Assembly: GCA_937928545.1 (NCBI GenBank) | Contig: CALGJQ010000003.1 | Coordinates: 44,083-108,082 of the forward strand | From: an uncultured Verrucomicrobiales bacterium | GTDB taxonomy: Bacteria > Verrucomicrobiota > Verrucomicrobiia > Verrucomicrobiales > Akkermansiaceae | DNA length: 64,000 nucleotides | Direction: 5' to 3' | In this document: positions 17,973 to 24,653 of the stretch, piece by piece | Position numbering within the stretch: the stretch's first letter is position 1 | Layout of the letters: the number at the start of each line of letters is the position of its first letter | Position numbers and translations under genes: made by a program | Notes under the pieces: generated by a model | Told to the model about the DNA's origin: nothing | What the model saw: the letters and a program-made list of their open reading frames with translations, nothing else | The model's database searches: none

Positions 17973-18829
17973 TCACGAAACGCATCACCACCGAGCAAAT
18001 CCTCGCCAAGCTCAAAGCCAAGGTCGACGCCCGCATCCCCATCATGATCTCCTCTGCGGGATCCGGCCTCGTCGCTAAACTCCAAGAAGCCGCCGGCTCC
18101 GACTGCATCAACACCTTCTCCGGAGCCCGCCTCCGCTCAAACGGAATGGGCACCATGGCCATGATGTGGCCCATCCTTGACTCCAATAAGCAGACCCTTA
18201 ATTACACCCGCGAAGACATCATGCCCGCCCTTGAAGGAAAGTCCTTCGTCTGCGCCTGCCTCAATGCCAACGACCCCCTCAAAGACATGCGCATGGTCCT
18301 CCAAGAGTGCAAAGACATGGGCGTCAACTCCGTCTCCAACATTGGCCCATCCATCTCCTACATCGACCATGACTCTGAGATCTTTAAAGTCATGACCTCC
18401 GCTGGCATCACCCTCCAGAACGAGATCGACATGCTCATCCTCGCCAAAGAAGAAATGGACATGGTCTCCGTCGGACTGGCCTTCACCGAAGAAGACTCCT
18501 ACGCCATCTGTGAGCAAGCCAAACCCCACATCTTCTGCTACCACGCTGGAACCACCAAAGGCGGAATCAAAGGCTACGACAACGGCATGACCATCGAGGA
18601 AACTGCCGAGCAAACTGAAAAAGTTTATCAAAAGTGCCGCGAGCTCAGCCCCGACACCATCCTCGTCGCCCACGGCGCCGCCATGGAAACTCCATCCGAT
18701 GCCCAATACATGCTCAACCACACCAGCGGCCACGGCTTCTGGACCGGTTCCTCCACCGAGCGCCTCCCCATCGAACGCGCCGTAACCGCCGCCGCCGGAG
18801 AATTCCGAAGCCTCAGCTTCGACAAGTAA
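17969..18829 (+). CDS. Phosphoenolpyruvate hydrolase family (PEP-mutase-like TIM barrel) protein
   Basis: A 286-residue protein of the COG5564 type, related to PEP mutase/isocitrate lyase barrels: RIPIMISSAGSGLVAK at the start, DCINTFSGARLRSNG, SNIGPSISYID, GITLQNEIDM and CYHAGTTKGG. In many bacteria this family is encoded beside a Tm-1-like ATP-binding (UPF0261) protein; none is present here, and the upstream neighbour is a decayed alpha/beta hydrolase whose old stop overlaps this ATG. The substrate is uncertain; the family name rests on weak biochemical evidence. The gene reads as fully intact. Confidence 0.8.
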   Translation: MITKRITTEQILAKLKAKVDARIPIMISSAGSGLVAKLQEAAGSDCINTFSGARLRSNGMGTMAMMWPILDSNKQTLNYTREDIMPALEGKSFVCACLNANDPLKDMRMVLQECKDMGVNSVSNIGPSISYIDHDSEIFKVMTSAGITLQNEIDMLILAKEEMDMVSVGLAFTEEDSYAICEQAKPHIFCYHAGTTKGGIKGYDNGMTIEETAEQTEKVYQKCRELSPDTILVAHGAAMETPSDAQYMLNHTSGHGFWTGSSTERLPIERAVTAAAGEFRSLSFDK

Positions 18830-18900
18830 CCGCCATTCAAAACCGAACCTTCCAAAGCCCGCAGCCCCAAACGGCCACGGGCTTTTCCATACCCCCAACC

Positions 18901-18926
18901 AAGCTACGGAGCTTGGGCTTTAGCCC
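18901..18926. repeat. Double hairpin (REP-like) downstream of the PEP-hydrolase-family gene
   Basis: AAGCT-ACGG-AGCTT (18901-18914) is followed without a gap by GGGCT-TT-AGCCC (18915-18926), giving two short perfect hairpins 72 bases after a stop codon and no T run. The form resembles REP-like or 3' processing elements rather than a classical terminator. Confidence 0.5.
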
Positions 18927-18996
18927 GAGTCCCCCTCAACCAAGCCCTCCAAAACCTTTTTCAAAGCTCCCCCCTCCACCTTCCACCTTCCCCCTC

Positions 18997-19059
18997 CACC
19001 ATTCACCATTCACCACTCACCACTCACCACTCACCATTCCAGCATTCCAGCATTCCAGC
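18997..19059. repeat. Two abutting microsatellites touching the tspO start codon
   Basis: Six copies of the 7-mer CACCAYT (18997-19038; order T,T,C,C,C,T at the variable base) run into three copies of the 8-mer ATTCCAGC (19036-19059), ending one base before the tspO ATG. Neither unit length is a multiple of three, but both lie outside the coding frame. They replace any recognisable Shine-Dalgarno site. The CACCATT unit also appears singly in other intergenic regions of the window (near 22240, 23470 and 23800). Confidence 0.8.
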
Positions 19060-19060
19060 C

Positions 19061-19528
19061 ATGACCTCTCTCCCCGCAAAAATCATCCTCTCCTCCCTAA
19101 CCATGCTCCTCCTCGGCGGCCTCGGCAGCTTCCTCACCTCCAGTTCCATCCCCAACTGGTTCTCCTCCCTCAACCACCCACCCGGTCGACCACCCAACTG
19201 GCTCTTCGGCCCCGTCTGGACCACCCTCTACCTCATGATCGGCACCAGCTTCGCCCTCATCTGGCACCAAAAAAACCTCGGAAAAAACCGCCTCACCTTC
19301 CTCTTCTCCACCCAACTCATCCTCAATCTCCTCTGGACCCCCATCTTCTTCCGCGCCCACCAAATCACCCTCGCCTTGGTCGTCATCATCCTCATGTGGC
19401 TCACCATCCTCCTCACCATCCAAGCCTTCTCAAAAGTCTCAAAACCCGCCGCCTCCCTCCTCATCCCCTACCTCATCTGGGTCACCTTCGCCACCTACCT
19501 CAACGCCGGCTACGCCTTCCTCAACTAG
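19061..19528 (+). CDS. tspO: TspO/MBR family membrane protein
   Basis: A 155-residue integral membrane protein with five predicted helices, the family's normal size and topology. The signature lies between helices 1 and 2: GRPPNWLFGPVWTTLYLMIG, with the conserved Pro-Pro, Trp-Phe and Val-Trp. LNLLWTPIFF (helix 3) and AGYAFLN (last helix) also match. TspO binds porphyrins and other hydrophobic ligands and affects tetrapyrrole and stress responses. The ATG directly follows a tandem-repeat tract (18997-19059), so its leader length may vary between strains. Confidence 0.9.
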   Translation: MTSLPAKIILSSLTMLLLGGLGSFLTSSSIPNWFSSLNHPPGRPPNWLFGPVWTTLYLMIGTSFALIWHQKNLGKNRLTFLFSTQLILNLLWTPIFFRAHQITLALVVIILMWLTILLTIQAFSKVSKPAASLLIPYLIWVTFATYLNAGYAFLN

Positions 19529-19607
19529 TTCGCCGCTTTTTAAAAGCAGGTTTCTTTTGAAAGCTTCTCCCAAGAACCCGAGCTTCTGCTATAGTAAACG
19601 CCTCCCC

Positions 19608-20621
19608 ATGAAAACCTTCATCCTTCTCCTGCTCCTCACCGGACCATCCTTCGCTCAATCACTCATCGAGCAGACAAGAAAAGCCCCCATCCCTCAGCTC
19701 GATCCAGTCTACCAAAAAGGAAATGACATCGGCCGCGTCGGAGACCGCCCCACCGGAACCTGCCGCCGCCTCGTCCAACGCACTCTCATTCCCGGAGAAC
19801 CCCTCCCGCACTACGGCTCCATCCTCACCTTCGACGACCAACTCGTCGGACGAAGCAGCACCGACTCCAGCGCTTTAGAAATCGCCGCAGACCTCAAAGC
19901 CCTCAACACCAGCGCCATCTTCTTCGCCAACTTCCCCAACAACGACACCCAGCAACTCAACCTTCTCCTCAACAGCGAAGACCCCCTCGCCGCCGCCAAA
20001 CAATTCCTCGAAATCAAAAAACCCCTCTTCATGGCATCCGTCCGGGAACTCCTCCGCATCAAGCACAACTCCGGCTACGTCTGCGAAGTCCATAACCACA
20101 CCGCCTTCCACCAAGACATGAAGCGCCTCAAGCCCGGCTCGAGCGCCTACAAAGTCTGCCTCCTCGGCATCCGCTACATCGAAACCTGTCTCGACGAAGC
20201 CTACCAACTCGAGCGCCAGGTCACCCACCGACCACGCTACTTCCGCTTCCCCTTCCTCCACGCCCCCTCTCACCCCAAAGCCAAAAAAGAAGTCAGCGCC
20301 CTCTTCACCGAACTCGGCCTCATCTCCATCGGCGAAACCCAAGACTCCAAAGACGTCCTCAACTTCAGCCCCGACCAAGCATACGCTTCCCTCGAGGCCG
20401 CCAAGAAAAACAAGCGCTACAACCCCACCCGAAAAGAGCACGACCAAACCGACGCACCCATCGCCCTCTTCCACACCAGATCATGGAGCCGCATCCGCTC
20501 CGGCGTCCTAAAGTCGATCCGTGTCCCCAAGCCTCCCGAAGCACCCATCCCAAAAGCCATCATCGTAGAAGACGACGAAGCCCCCCTTCCCCAACCCGAC
20601 CCCACCGCCCCCAACCAATAA
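19608..20621 (+). CDS. Exported polysaccharide-deacetylase-like (NodB-fold) protein
   Basis: The 337-residue product has a signal peptide (MKTFILLLLLTGPSFAQ). The body has the NodB-like landmarks: ILTFDDQ, where the normal motif is TFDD; EVHNHT in place of the usual HxxxH zinc site (one His followed by Asn-His); and RPRYFRFPF, a match to the R-PP-G motif position. GERF-like catalysis on chitin, peptidoglycan or another acetylated glycan is possible, but the altered zinc motif leaves activity open. The C-terminal 30 residues are Pro-rich. The ATG at 19608 is chosen because it gives the signal peptide; the frame extends upstream to 19557. Confidence 0.7.
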   Translation: MKTFILLLLLTGPSFAQSLIEQTRKAPIPQLDPVYQKGNDIGRVGDRPTGTCRRLVQRTLIPGEPLPHYGSILTFDDQLVGRSSTDSSALEIAADLKALNTSAIFFANFPNNDTQQLNLLLNSEDPLAAAKQFLEIKKPLFMASVRELLRIKHNSGYVCEVHNHTAFHQDMKRLKPGSSAYKVCLLGIRYIETCLDEAYQLERQVTHRPRYFRFPFLHAPSHPKAKKEVSALFTELGLISIGETQDSKDVLNFSPDQAYASLEAAKKNKRYNPTRKEHDQTDAPIALFHTRSWSRIRSGVLKSIRVPKPPEAPIPKAIIVEDDEAPLPQPDPTAPNQ

Positions 20622-20639
20622 GGAGAGCGCGGCTTCCAG

Positions 20640-20936
20640 CCCGCAAAAATGTCCCCGTCCGCGTCCCCCCCATCCAAGCCCCCAACCAAGCCCCCATCCA
20701 AGCCCCCAACCAATCCACGTAATCCGCGCAAATCCTTCTCAAATCTGCGTCAAAAAAAACCTCATCCAAAGCTCCTCAACACCCCCCTCAACCCTCTGCT
20801 GCTCCGCTGCTCCGCTGCTCTGCGTGAACCATCCCACACAACCAAGTCCCTCTACCTAAATCCAAAAAAACTCTGCGTCTCCGCGACTCTGCGTGATACA
20901 TCTCTCAACATCACCCACAAAAAAATCCCACTTCAC
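20640..20936. repeat. Composite intergenic repeat cluster 1
   Basis: This gene-free 0.3 kb holds three 12-base tandem units of the form CCAAGCCCCCAW (20674-20709), then a unit I call module A (20711-20759: AATCCGCGCAAATCC, then AAATCTGCGT and an A run), then module B (20790-20832, with CTGCTCCG repeats ending CTCTGCGTGA) and a variant B' (20871-20904, CTCTGCGTCTCCGCGACTCT). All copies lie in the same orientation. The same modules recur in four other intergenic regions of this window. Confidence 0.8.
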
Positions 20937-20943
20937 CAACCTC

Positions 20944-22032
20944 ATGACACCTCCACCCTCCGACCTCACCGACCAAGATTGGTTCATCATTGGCCAGACT
21001 CCGATCATTGCCTTTCTCCTCGTCGCGGCAGCCGATGGCAAAATTGATAAGAAAGAAGCCAACACCTGCGCCGACCTACTCACCCAATTTTCGGCACAGC
21101 AAGAACATCCCCTTACCGCCCAAATGATGCGCAGTGCGCTTCAGAATATGTCAGCTTCCATGCTGCAATTGACCAGCTCAACCAATCCCATGGAAGCCCT
21201 CCTCAGAGTCAATAATCTCATCAATGAAAAGATTGGCGGCGAAGACGCTACGATCATGAAAAACACCGTCCTCATGATGGCCAAAAAAATCGCCGAAGCT
21301 TCCGGAGGATTTCTCGGACTCGGTAACAAAATCGACGAAGACGAAGCACAAGCCCTTCAACTTCTTGCCTCAGTCTTTCAGGACGATCCAGCAAGCTCCC
21401 CAAATCTCACCGCTCTGCCGGACACCCCCGAACCCACCGAAGAGGAGTCCCTGCAATGGGATGAAACCAAATCCGCATTCATGGAATCTCTCCTCGGCGC
21501 GGAACACGATATGGTCATGCACGCAATGATCCCCTTTCAAGTCGGAGGAAGCTTGGATCTCTACTACTACCCCCACGATATCCCCGGCACAGCCATCGCC
21601 ACCAAAGAACTTTCCCACTCGCCTCACCACGGCTCTACCAATGCCATCTTCACAGTCTACGAACTCGCCATGTTCACCCGCCACCCTCTGGATATGGAGC
21701 AGGCCAAAGACGACACCACGGACTTCGGCCAAGCCCACCGAAACATCCAAACCATCCTCAATCCCGTCGCCCGCTACAGCGCCGAAGCAACTCTCAACGG
21801 CAATGAAACTTGCGAATTCCCAGCTGAGATGGAAGGGATCGGCGGAAAATGCCTCATCTTCGACACCTATAAAACTGACGAAGCCCGCGAATTCGGAATC
21901 CTCGTCATCATCGAAATCCATCGCTCTGAAATGGAATTTGCCCGCAAAAACAGCGGCTCTGCCCTCCTCGAAAAGCTCAAAGCAGCCGGACACTATCCCT
22001 ACTCCGACATGGCCCGCACCCCCGTCGCCTAG
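20944..22032 (+). CDS. TerB-like / suppressor-of-fused-like domain protein
   Basis: A 362-residue soluble protein. Residues about 15-150 look like a TerB-type helical domain: PIIAFLLVAAADGKIDKKE is the classical start with an Asp-rich turn, and KIDEDEAQALQLL follows later. The C-terminal half (from about 195) resembles a suppressor-of-fused (SUFU) domain: AIFTVYELAMFTRHPLD, then FGQAHRNIQTILN. TerB-like domains occur in tellurite/stress and phage-defence-linked proteins; SUFU domains occur in bacterial toxin-immunity proteins. The ATG at 20944 is preferred over one at 20893, which lies in repeat DNA. Both domain calls are pattern-based and moderate. Confidence 0.5.
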   Translation: MTPPPSDLTDQDWFIIGQTPIIAFLLVAAADGKIDKKEANTCADLLTQFSAQQEHPLTAQMMRSALQNMSASMLQLTSSTNPMEALLRVNNLINEKIGGEDATIMKNTVLMMAKKIAEASGGFLGLGNKIDEDEAQALQLLASVFQDDPASSPNLTALPDTPEPTEEESLQWDETKSAFMESLLGAEHDMVMHAMIPFQVGGSLDLYYYPHDIPGTAIATKELSHSPHHGSTNAIFTVYELAMFTRHPLDMEQAKDDTTDFGQAHRNIQTILNPVARYSAEATLNGNETCEFPAEMEGIGGKCLIFDTYKTDEAREFGILVIIEIHRSEMEFARKNSGSALLEKLKAAGHYPYSDMARTPVA

Positions 22033-22043
22033 CCCCCTCCAGG

Positions 22044-22256
22044 TTCTGCATCAATCCGCGTATTCTGTGGTCAAAAAAGCCCCCCAACCCAGCCCCCAAA
22101 ACCCTCCGCTGCTCCGCTGCTCTGCGTGAGATATTTCCAAACCAAGCTCCCAAAAAATCCGCGTCAATCCGCGCAAATCCTTCTCAAATCTGCGTTAAAA
22201 ATCGCCCCTCATTCACGAGCCTCATTCACTAATCACCATTCTAAAACCCTTCCCTA
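22044..22256. repeat. Composite intergenic repeat cluster 2
   Basis: Between the TerB/SUFU-like gene and the fic promoter lies another set of the dispersed modules: a short ATCCGCGTATTCTGTGGTCA piece (from 22050), module B (22101-22137), module A (22156-22201) and ATTCAC/ATTCACT/CACCATT fragments (22210-22242). No open frame of note was found in this stretch. Confidence 0.75.
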
Positions 22257-22259
22257 ATC

Positions 22260-22288
22260 TTGACACAAGCTGCGAAATGTCGGATAAA
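22260..22288 (+). promoter_or_regulatory. Candidate promoter of the fic gene
   Basis: TTGACA at 22260-22265 is a perfect -35 box. GATAAA (22283-22288), or ATAAAT one base later, lies 17-18 bases on as a -10 box. The -10 sits inside the first of two palindromes (22281-22303), the position expected for a repressor-controlled promoter. Confidence 0.55.
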
Positions 22289-22331
22289 TAGAATAAATAT
22301 CCGCCATGTCGGATAAATTCTAATATATCCG
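22281..22331. promoter_or_regulatory. Two tandem palindromic operator-like sites before fic
   Basis: CGGATA-N11-TATCCG (22281-22303) and CGGATA-N10-TATCCG (22310-22331) lie side by side with A/T-rich centres. Each is followed by the same GCCATG, and the second ATG is the fic start. The 6-base arms are identical in both. Site one covers the likely -10 box and site two the ribosome binding region, so a dimer bound here would block both initiation steps. Which protein binds is unknown. Confidence 0.65.
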
Positions 22332-22333
22332 CC

Positions 22334-23422
22334 ATGCTCCCAGATCACCAAGCCCACCTTTGGCAGCAATCCGACTTCCCTCACTTCTACCACAACCCGG
22401 CAGTCGTAAAAGTCCTCGAAGAGGAGTTCCAGGCAGCTCTCTCAAAGCTCGACCATATCCTCAACTCGCAGAAGATCGCTTATACCGACGTTTTCACCGA
22501 AGAAATCGTCGCCAACTCGGAGATCGAAGGCGTCATCCTCGACCGCGAATCGGTGCACAGCTCCTTCGCCAGTAACATCACGCCATCTCATGAGAAAGAA
22601 GAAGGCGCTGTGACCCTCACCCGAATGGCCTGCCAGGTCGGAGCAGACCGCGATCAAGAACTCACCCACGACCTCCTTCACTCCATGCATCGGGAAATCT
22701 TGAAGGGCGCAAATTTTCCAGCGGAATCAATTGGGGCCTACGTCGGCGATATGAAGATCGTCAGCGGCGATCGTTTCGACCGGGAACCCACCGTCGTCCA
22801 CGAGGGCGCCCCCAAGGAATTGGTTCACGAAAAGATGAGCGAGTTCATCGAATGGTTTAATCAATGTCCCCCCGATTCTCCGCTCACCAATGCCGTGCAA
22901 GGGCATGTCCACTTTGAAACGATTCACCCCTTCTGTGATGGAAATGGCAGGATCGGGCGCAGCCTCATTCTCATGGGACTTTGCCGGGACATGGGACGAG
23001 ACACTCCTCTCGCCCTCTCACGCGCCTTTTACAAAGACACCAAAACCTACTACGCCCAATTTCAGGCTGGGCTCGATCTCACTTCCACCATCCGGAGCCT
23101 CACCCCCTTATTCGTCAATGCCGTCACCGAGACGGGAAAGATTCTCGAACTCACCGCCTTCCGCACCCGCTTCGCCGACCAATCGGAACACCTCAACCCC
23201 CGACAGCTCAAAGTGCTCAATCGCCTCATCGACTACGAACTGAGAAAAGGCTTCGATGGAGGAATGAACAACACCAAGTATCAAAAAATAACCGGCATCG
23301 GAGACCGCACGGCCCTGCGTGATCTTGCCCAACTCCAGGAGCTCGGCCTCATGATCAAAACAGGCCAACTAAAAGGAACCCGGTATCATCTCAATGTCCC
23401 GCACATCATCGCCGAACTCTAA
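22334..23422 (+). CDS. Fic-family AMPylase (DUF4172 plus Fic, C-terminal winged helix)
   Basis: A 362-residue protein. The N terminus (HLWQQSDFPHFYHN) is the DUF4172 domain found on many stand-alone Fic proteins. NSEIEG (61-66) is an inhibitory-helix motif with Asn where Ser/Thr is usual. The Fic motif HPFCDGNGRIGR (198-209) is complete, with catalytic His198 and the GNGR anion site. The last 75 residues (ITGIGDRTALRDLAQLQEL) look like a winged helix. The family transfers AMP from ATP to protein Ser/Thr/Tyr. The DNA-binding-like tail and the two palindromes over its promoter suggest autoregulation. It sits at the edge of the repeat-rich accessory region. Confidence 0.88.
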   Translation: MLPDHQAHLWQQSDFPHFYHNPAVVKVLEEEFQAALSKLDHILNSQKIAYTDVFTEEIVANSEIEGVILDRESVHSSFASNITPSHEKEEGAVTLTRMACQVGADRDQELTHDLLHSMHREILKGANFPAESIGAYVGDMKIVSGDRFDREPTVVHEGAPKELVHEKMSEFIEWFNQCPPDSPLTNAVQGHVHFETIHPFCDGNGRIGRSLILMGLCRDMGRDTPLALSRAFYKDTKTYYAQFQAGLDLTSTIRSLTPLFVNAVTETGKILELTAFRTRFADQSEHLNPRQLKVLNRLIDYELRKGFDGGMNNTKYQKITGIGDRTALRDLAQLQELGLMIKTGQLKGTRYHLNVPHIIAEL

Positions 23423-23439
23423 GTGATAATCACTTCAAA

Positions 23440-24120
23440 GGTCTGTGGTCAAAAAAACTCCCCCCATTCACCAGTCGATCCTCACCATTCACCAGTTTAA
23501 AATCTCCCATTTTTTCCCGCCCCCAGAGCGCCCTCGGGTAATAGGGGCAAACCAACATACCCCAGCGGCAGAGCAAAGCGCCGCCCTGAGTTTCCTATTC
23601 CCCAAAATCCCCCCAACCAAGGAAAAATCTGTGCCAATCGCGGTGAAAATCAGAACGTGTCCAGAGATCGGGAATAATCTGTGTTAAAAAAACTCCCCAT
23701 TACAGCCCCTCAACCCAAGCTCCCAAAATAATCTGCGTCAATCCGCGAAAATCCCTCTCAAATCTGCGCTAAAAAACCTCCCCTCTGATCCGCAATTCAC
23801 CATTCCACATTCACTACTCACCATTCCCCCCCTCCTCCAGAAACAGGGAGAAAAAGCTCAAACGAACTACCTATTCCAAATGAACTAACCCTCCAGAAAA
23901 AATCCGCGTCAATTTGCGCAAATCCTTTTCCAATCTGCGTTAAAAATTCTCCCCCATCTTCCAAACCCAAAGCCCAGCGCCTTCAGAGTTCAAACCTCCC
24001 TGTTCGCTGCTCAAAGTTCACCATTCTAAATTCTCCCACCCCCAGAGTGCCCTTGGGTAAAAGGGGGCAAACCAACGAAGCCCAGCTGGCAGAGCGAAGC
24101 GCCACCCTGGGTTCCCCGCC
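23440..24120. repeat. Composite intergenic repeat cluster 3
   Basis: This is a gene-free stretch of about 0.8 kb after fic. It holds a TCTGTGGTCA piece (23443), CACCATTCACCAG pieces (23467-23500), a 75-base module D (23521-23596: CAGAGCGCCCTCGGGTAA, GGGGCAAACCAAC, GGCAGAGCAAAGCGCC), a diverged A-like module (23625-23690), module A (23729-23776), more CACCATT pieces, a third A (23901-23946) and a second module D (24040-24117). No coding frame in it resembles a protein. All modules lie in one orientation. Confidence 0.75.
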
Positions 24121-24194
24121 CTAAGATAACATGAGCCCTGCATGGGCGACCTAATTCCTAGCTCCGATATTCCATATTTTGGTAACCTCCAATC

Positions 24195-24251
24195 TGGTGC
24201 TTTTAATCACTTTCCGATAATATTTGTTGAAAAAGGTGTCAAAAAGCACCA
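24195..24251. promoter_or_regulatory. Inverted repeat around the likely promoter of the MqsR-like/MqsA-ImmA pair
   Basis: TGGTGCTTTT (24195-24204) and its exact complement AAAAGCACCA (24242-24251) flank 37 bases that include GATAAT, a good -10 box. The second arm lies 17 bases before the ATG of the first gene. The canonical MqsA operator (AACCT...AGGTT) was looked for and not found, though GGTAACC, a 7-base palindrome, lies just upstream (24181-24187). The site fits control by the HTH of the second gene, but that is inference. Confidence 0.45.
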
Positions 24252-24268
24252 ACTTCTCTTGTGAGCAG

Positions 24269-24646
24269 ATGTCACCTCTCCCTAGAAAAGCCCCCGACAA
24301 AATTCGTGAGCAAATCATCGAAGCCTTACTGAACTCAAGGCGGCGTTTTCTAGACCTCAATAGTTCATCTAGGAATTACTTAGATGAATGGGGGCTGAAA
24401 TCAGACGGCTTCTTCGCTGATCTAGCCTACGGACTAGCTGAAGAAGATCATCTCTACCTGAAACCCAAAAACCAACCGAATCAGCTTCAGCGCTACCAAT
24501 GCGTTCTAGCTTATTCAGAGAGCGAGCCCTTTGCTGCTCTCGATGTCCACGTCACTCTTTCCCCAAAGGGTGATCCTCCCAGAGTCATGATCGCGGTTCA
24601 CCCCAGTGATACCGTCCAGACTCTTCCCAGAATCCTTGCCGATTAG
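24269..24646 (+). CDS. MqsR-like candidate toxin
   Basis: A 125-residue protein. Its pattern follows the MqsR/RelE-fold toxins: a short N-terminal helix (DKIREQIIEALLNS), the DLAYGLAEEDHLYLKP segment, which matches the MqsR stretch 'iigLsesDFyKs', and a strand-rich C-terminal half with YQCVLAYS and VHVTLSPKG. MqsR is a ribosome-independent mRNA interferase of about 98 residues; this protein is longer, with an extra loop before the last strands. The ATG at 24269 is chosen over a TTG at 24224. The stop is followed 7 bases later by the antitoxin-like gene, the same order as mqsR-mqsA. Identity rests on pattern and context. Confidence 0.5.
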   Translation: MSPLPRKAPDKIREQIIEALLNSRRRFLDLNSSSRNYLDEWGLKSDGFFADLAYGLAEEDHLYLKPKNQPNQLQRYQCVLAYSESEPFAALDVHVTLSPKGDPPRVMIAVHPSDTVQTLPRILAD

Positions 24647-24653
24647 CTAAACG

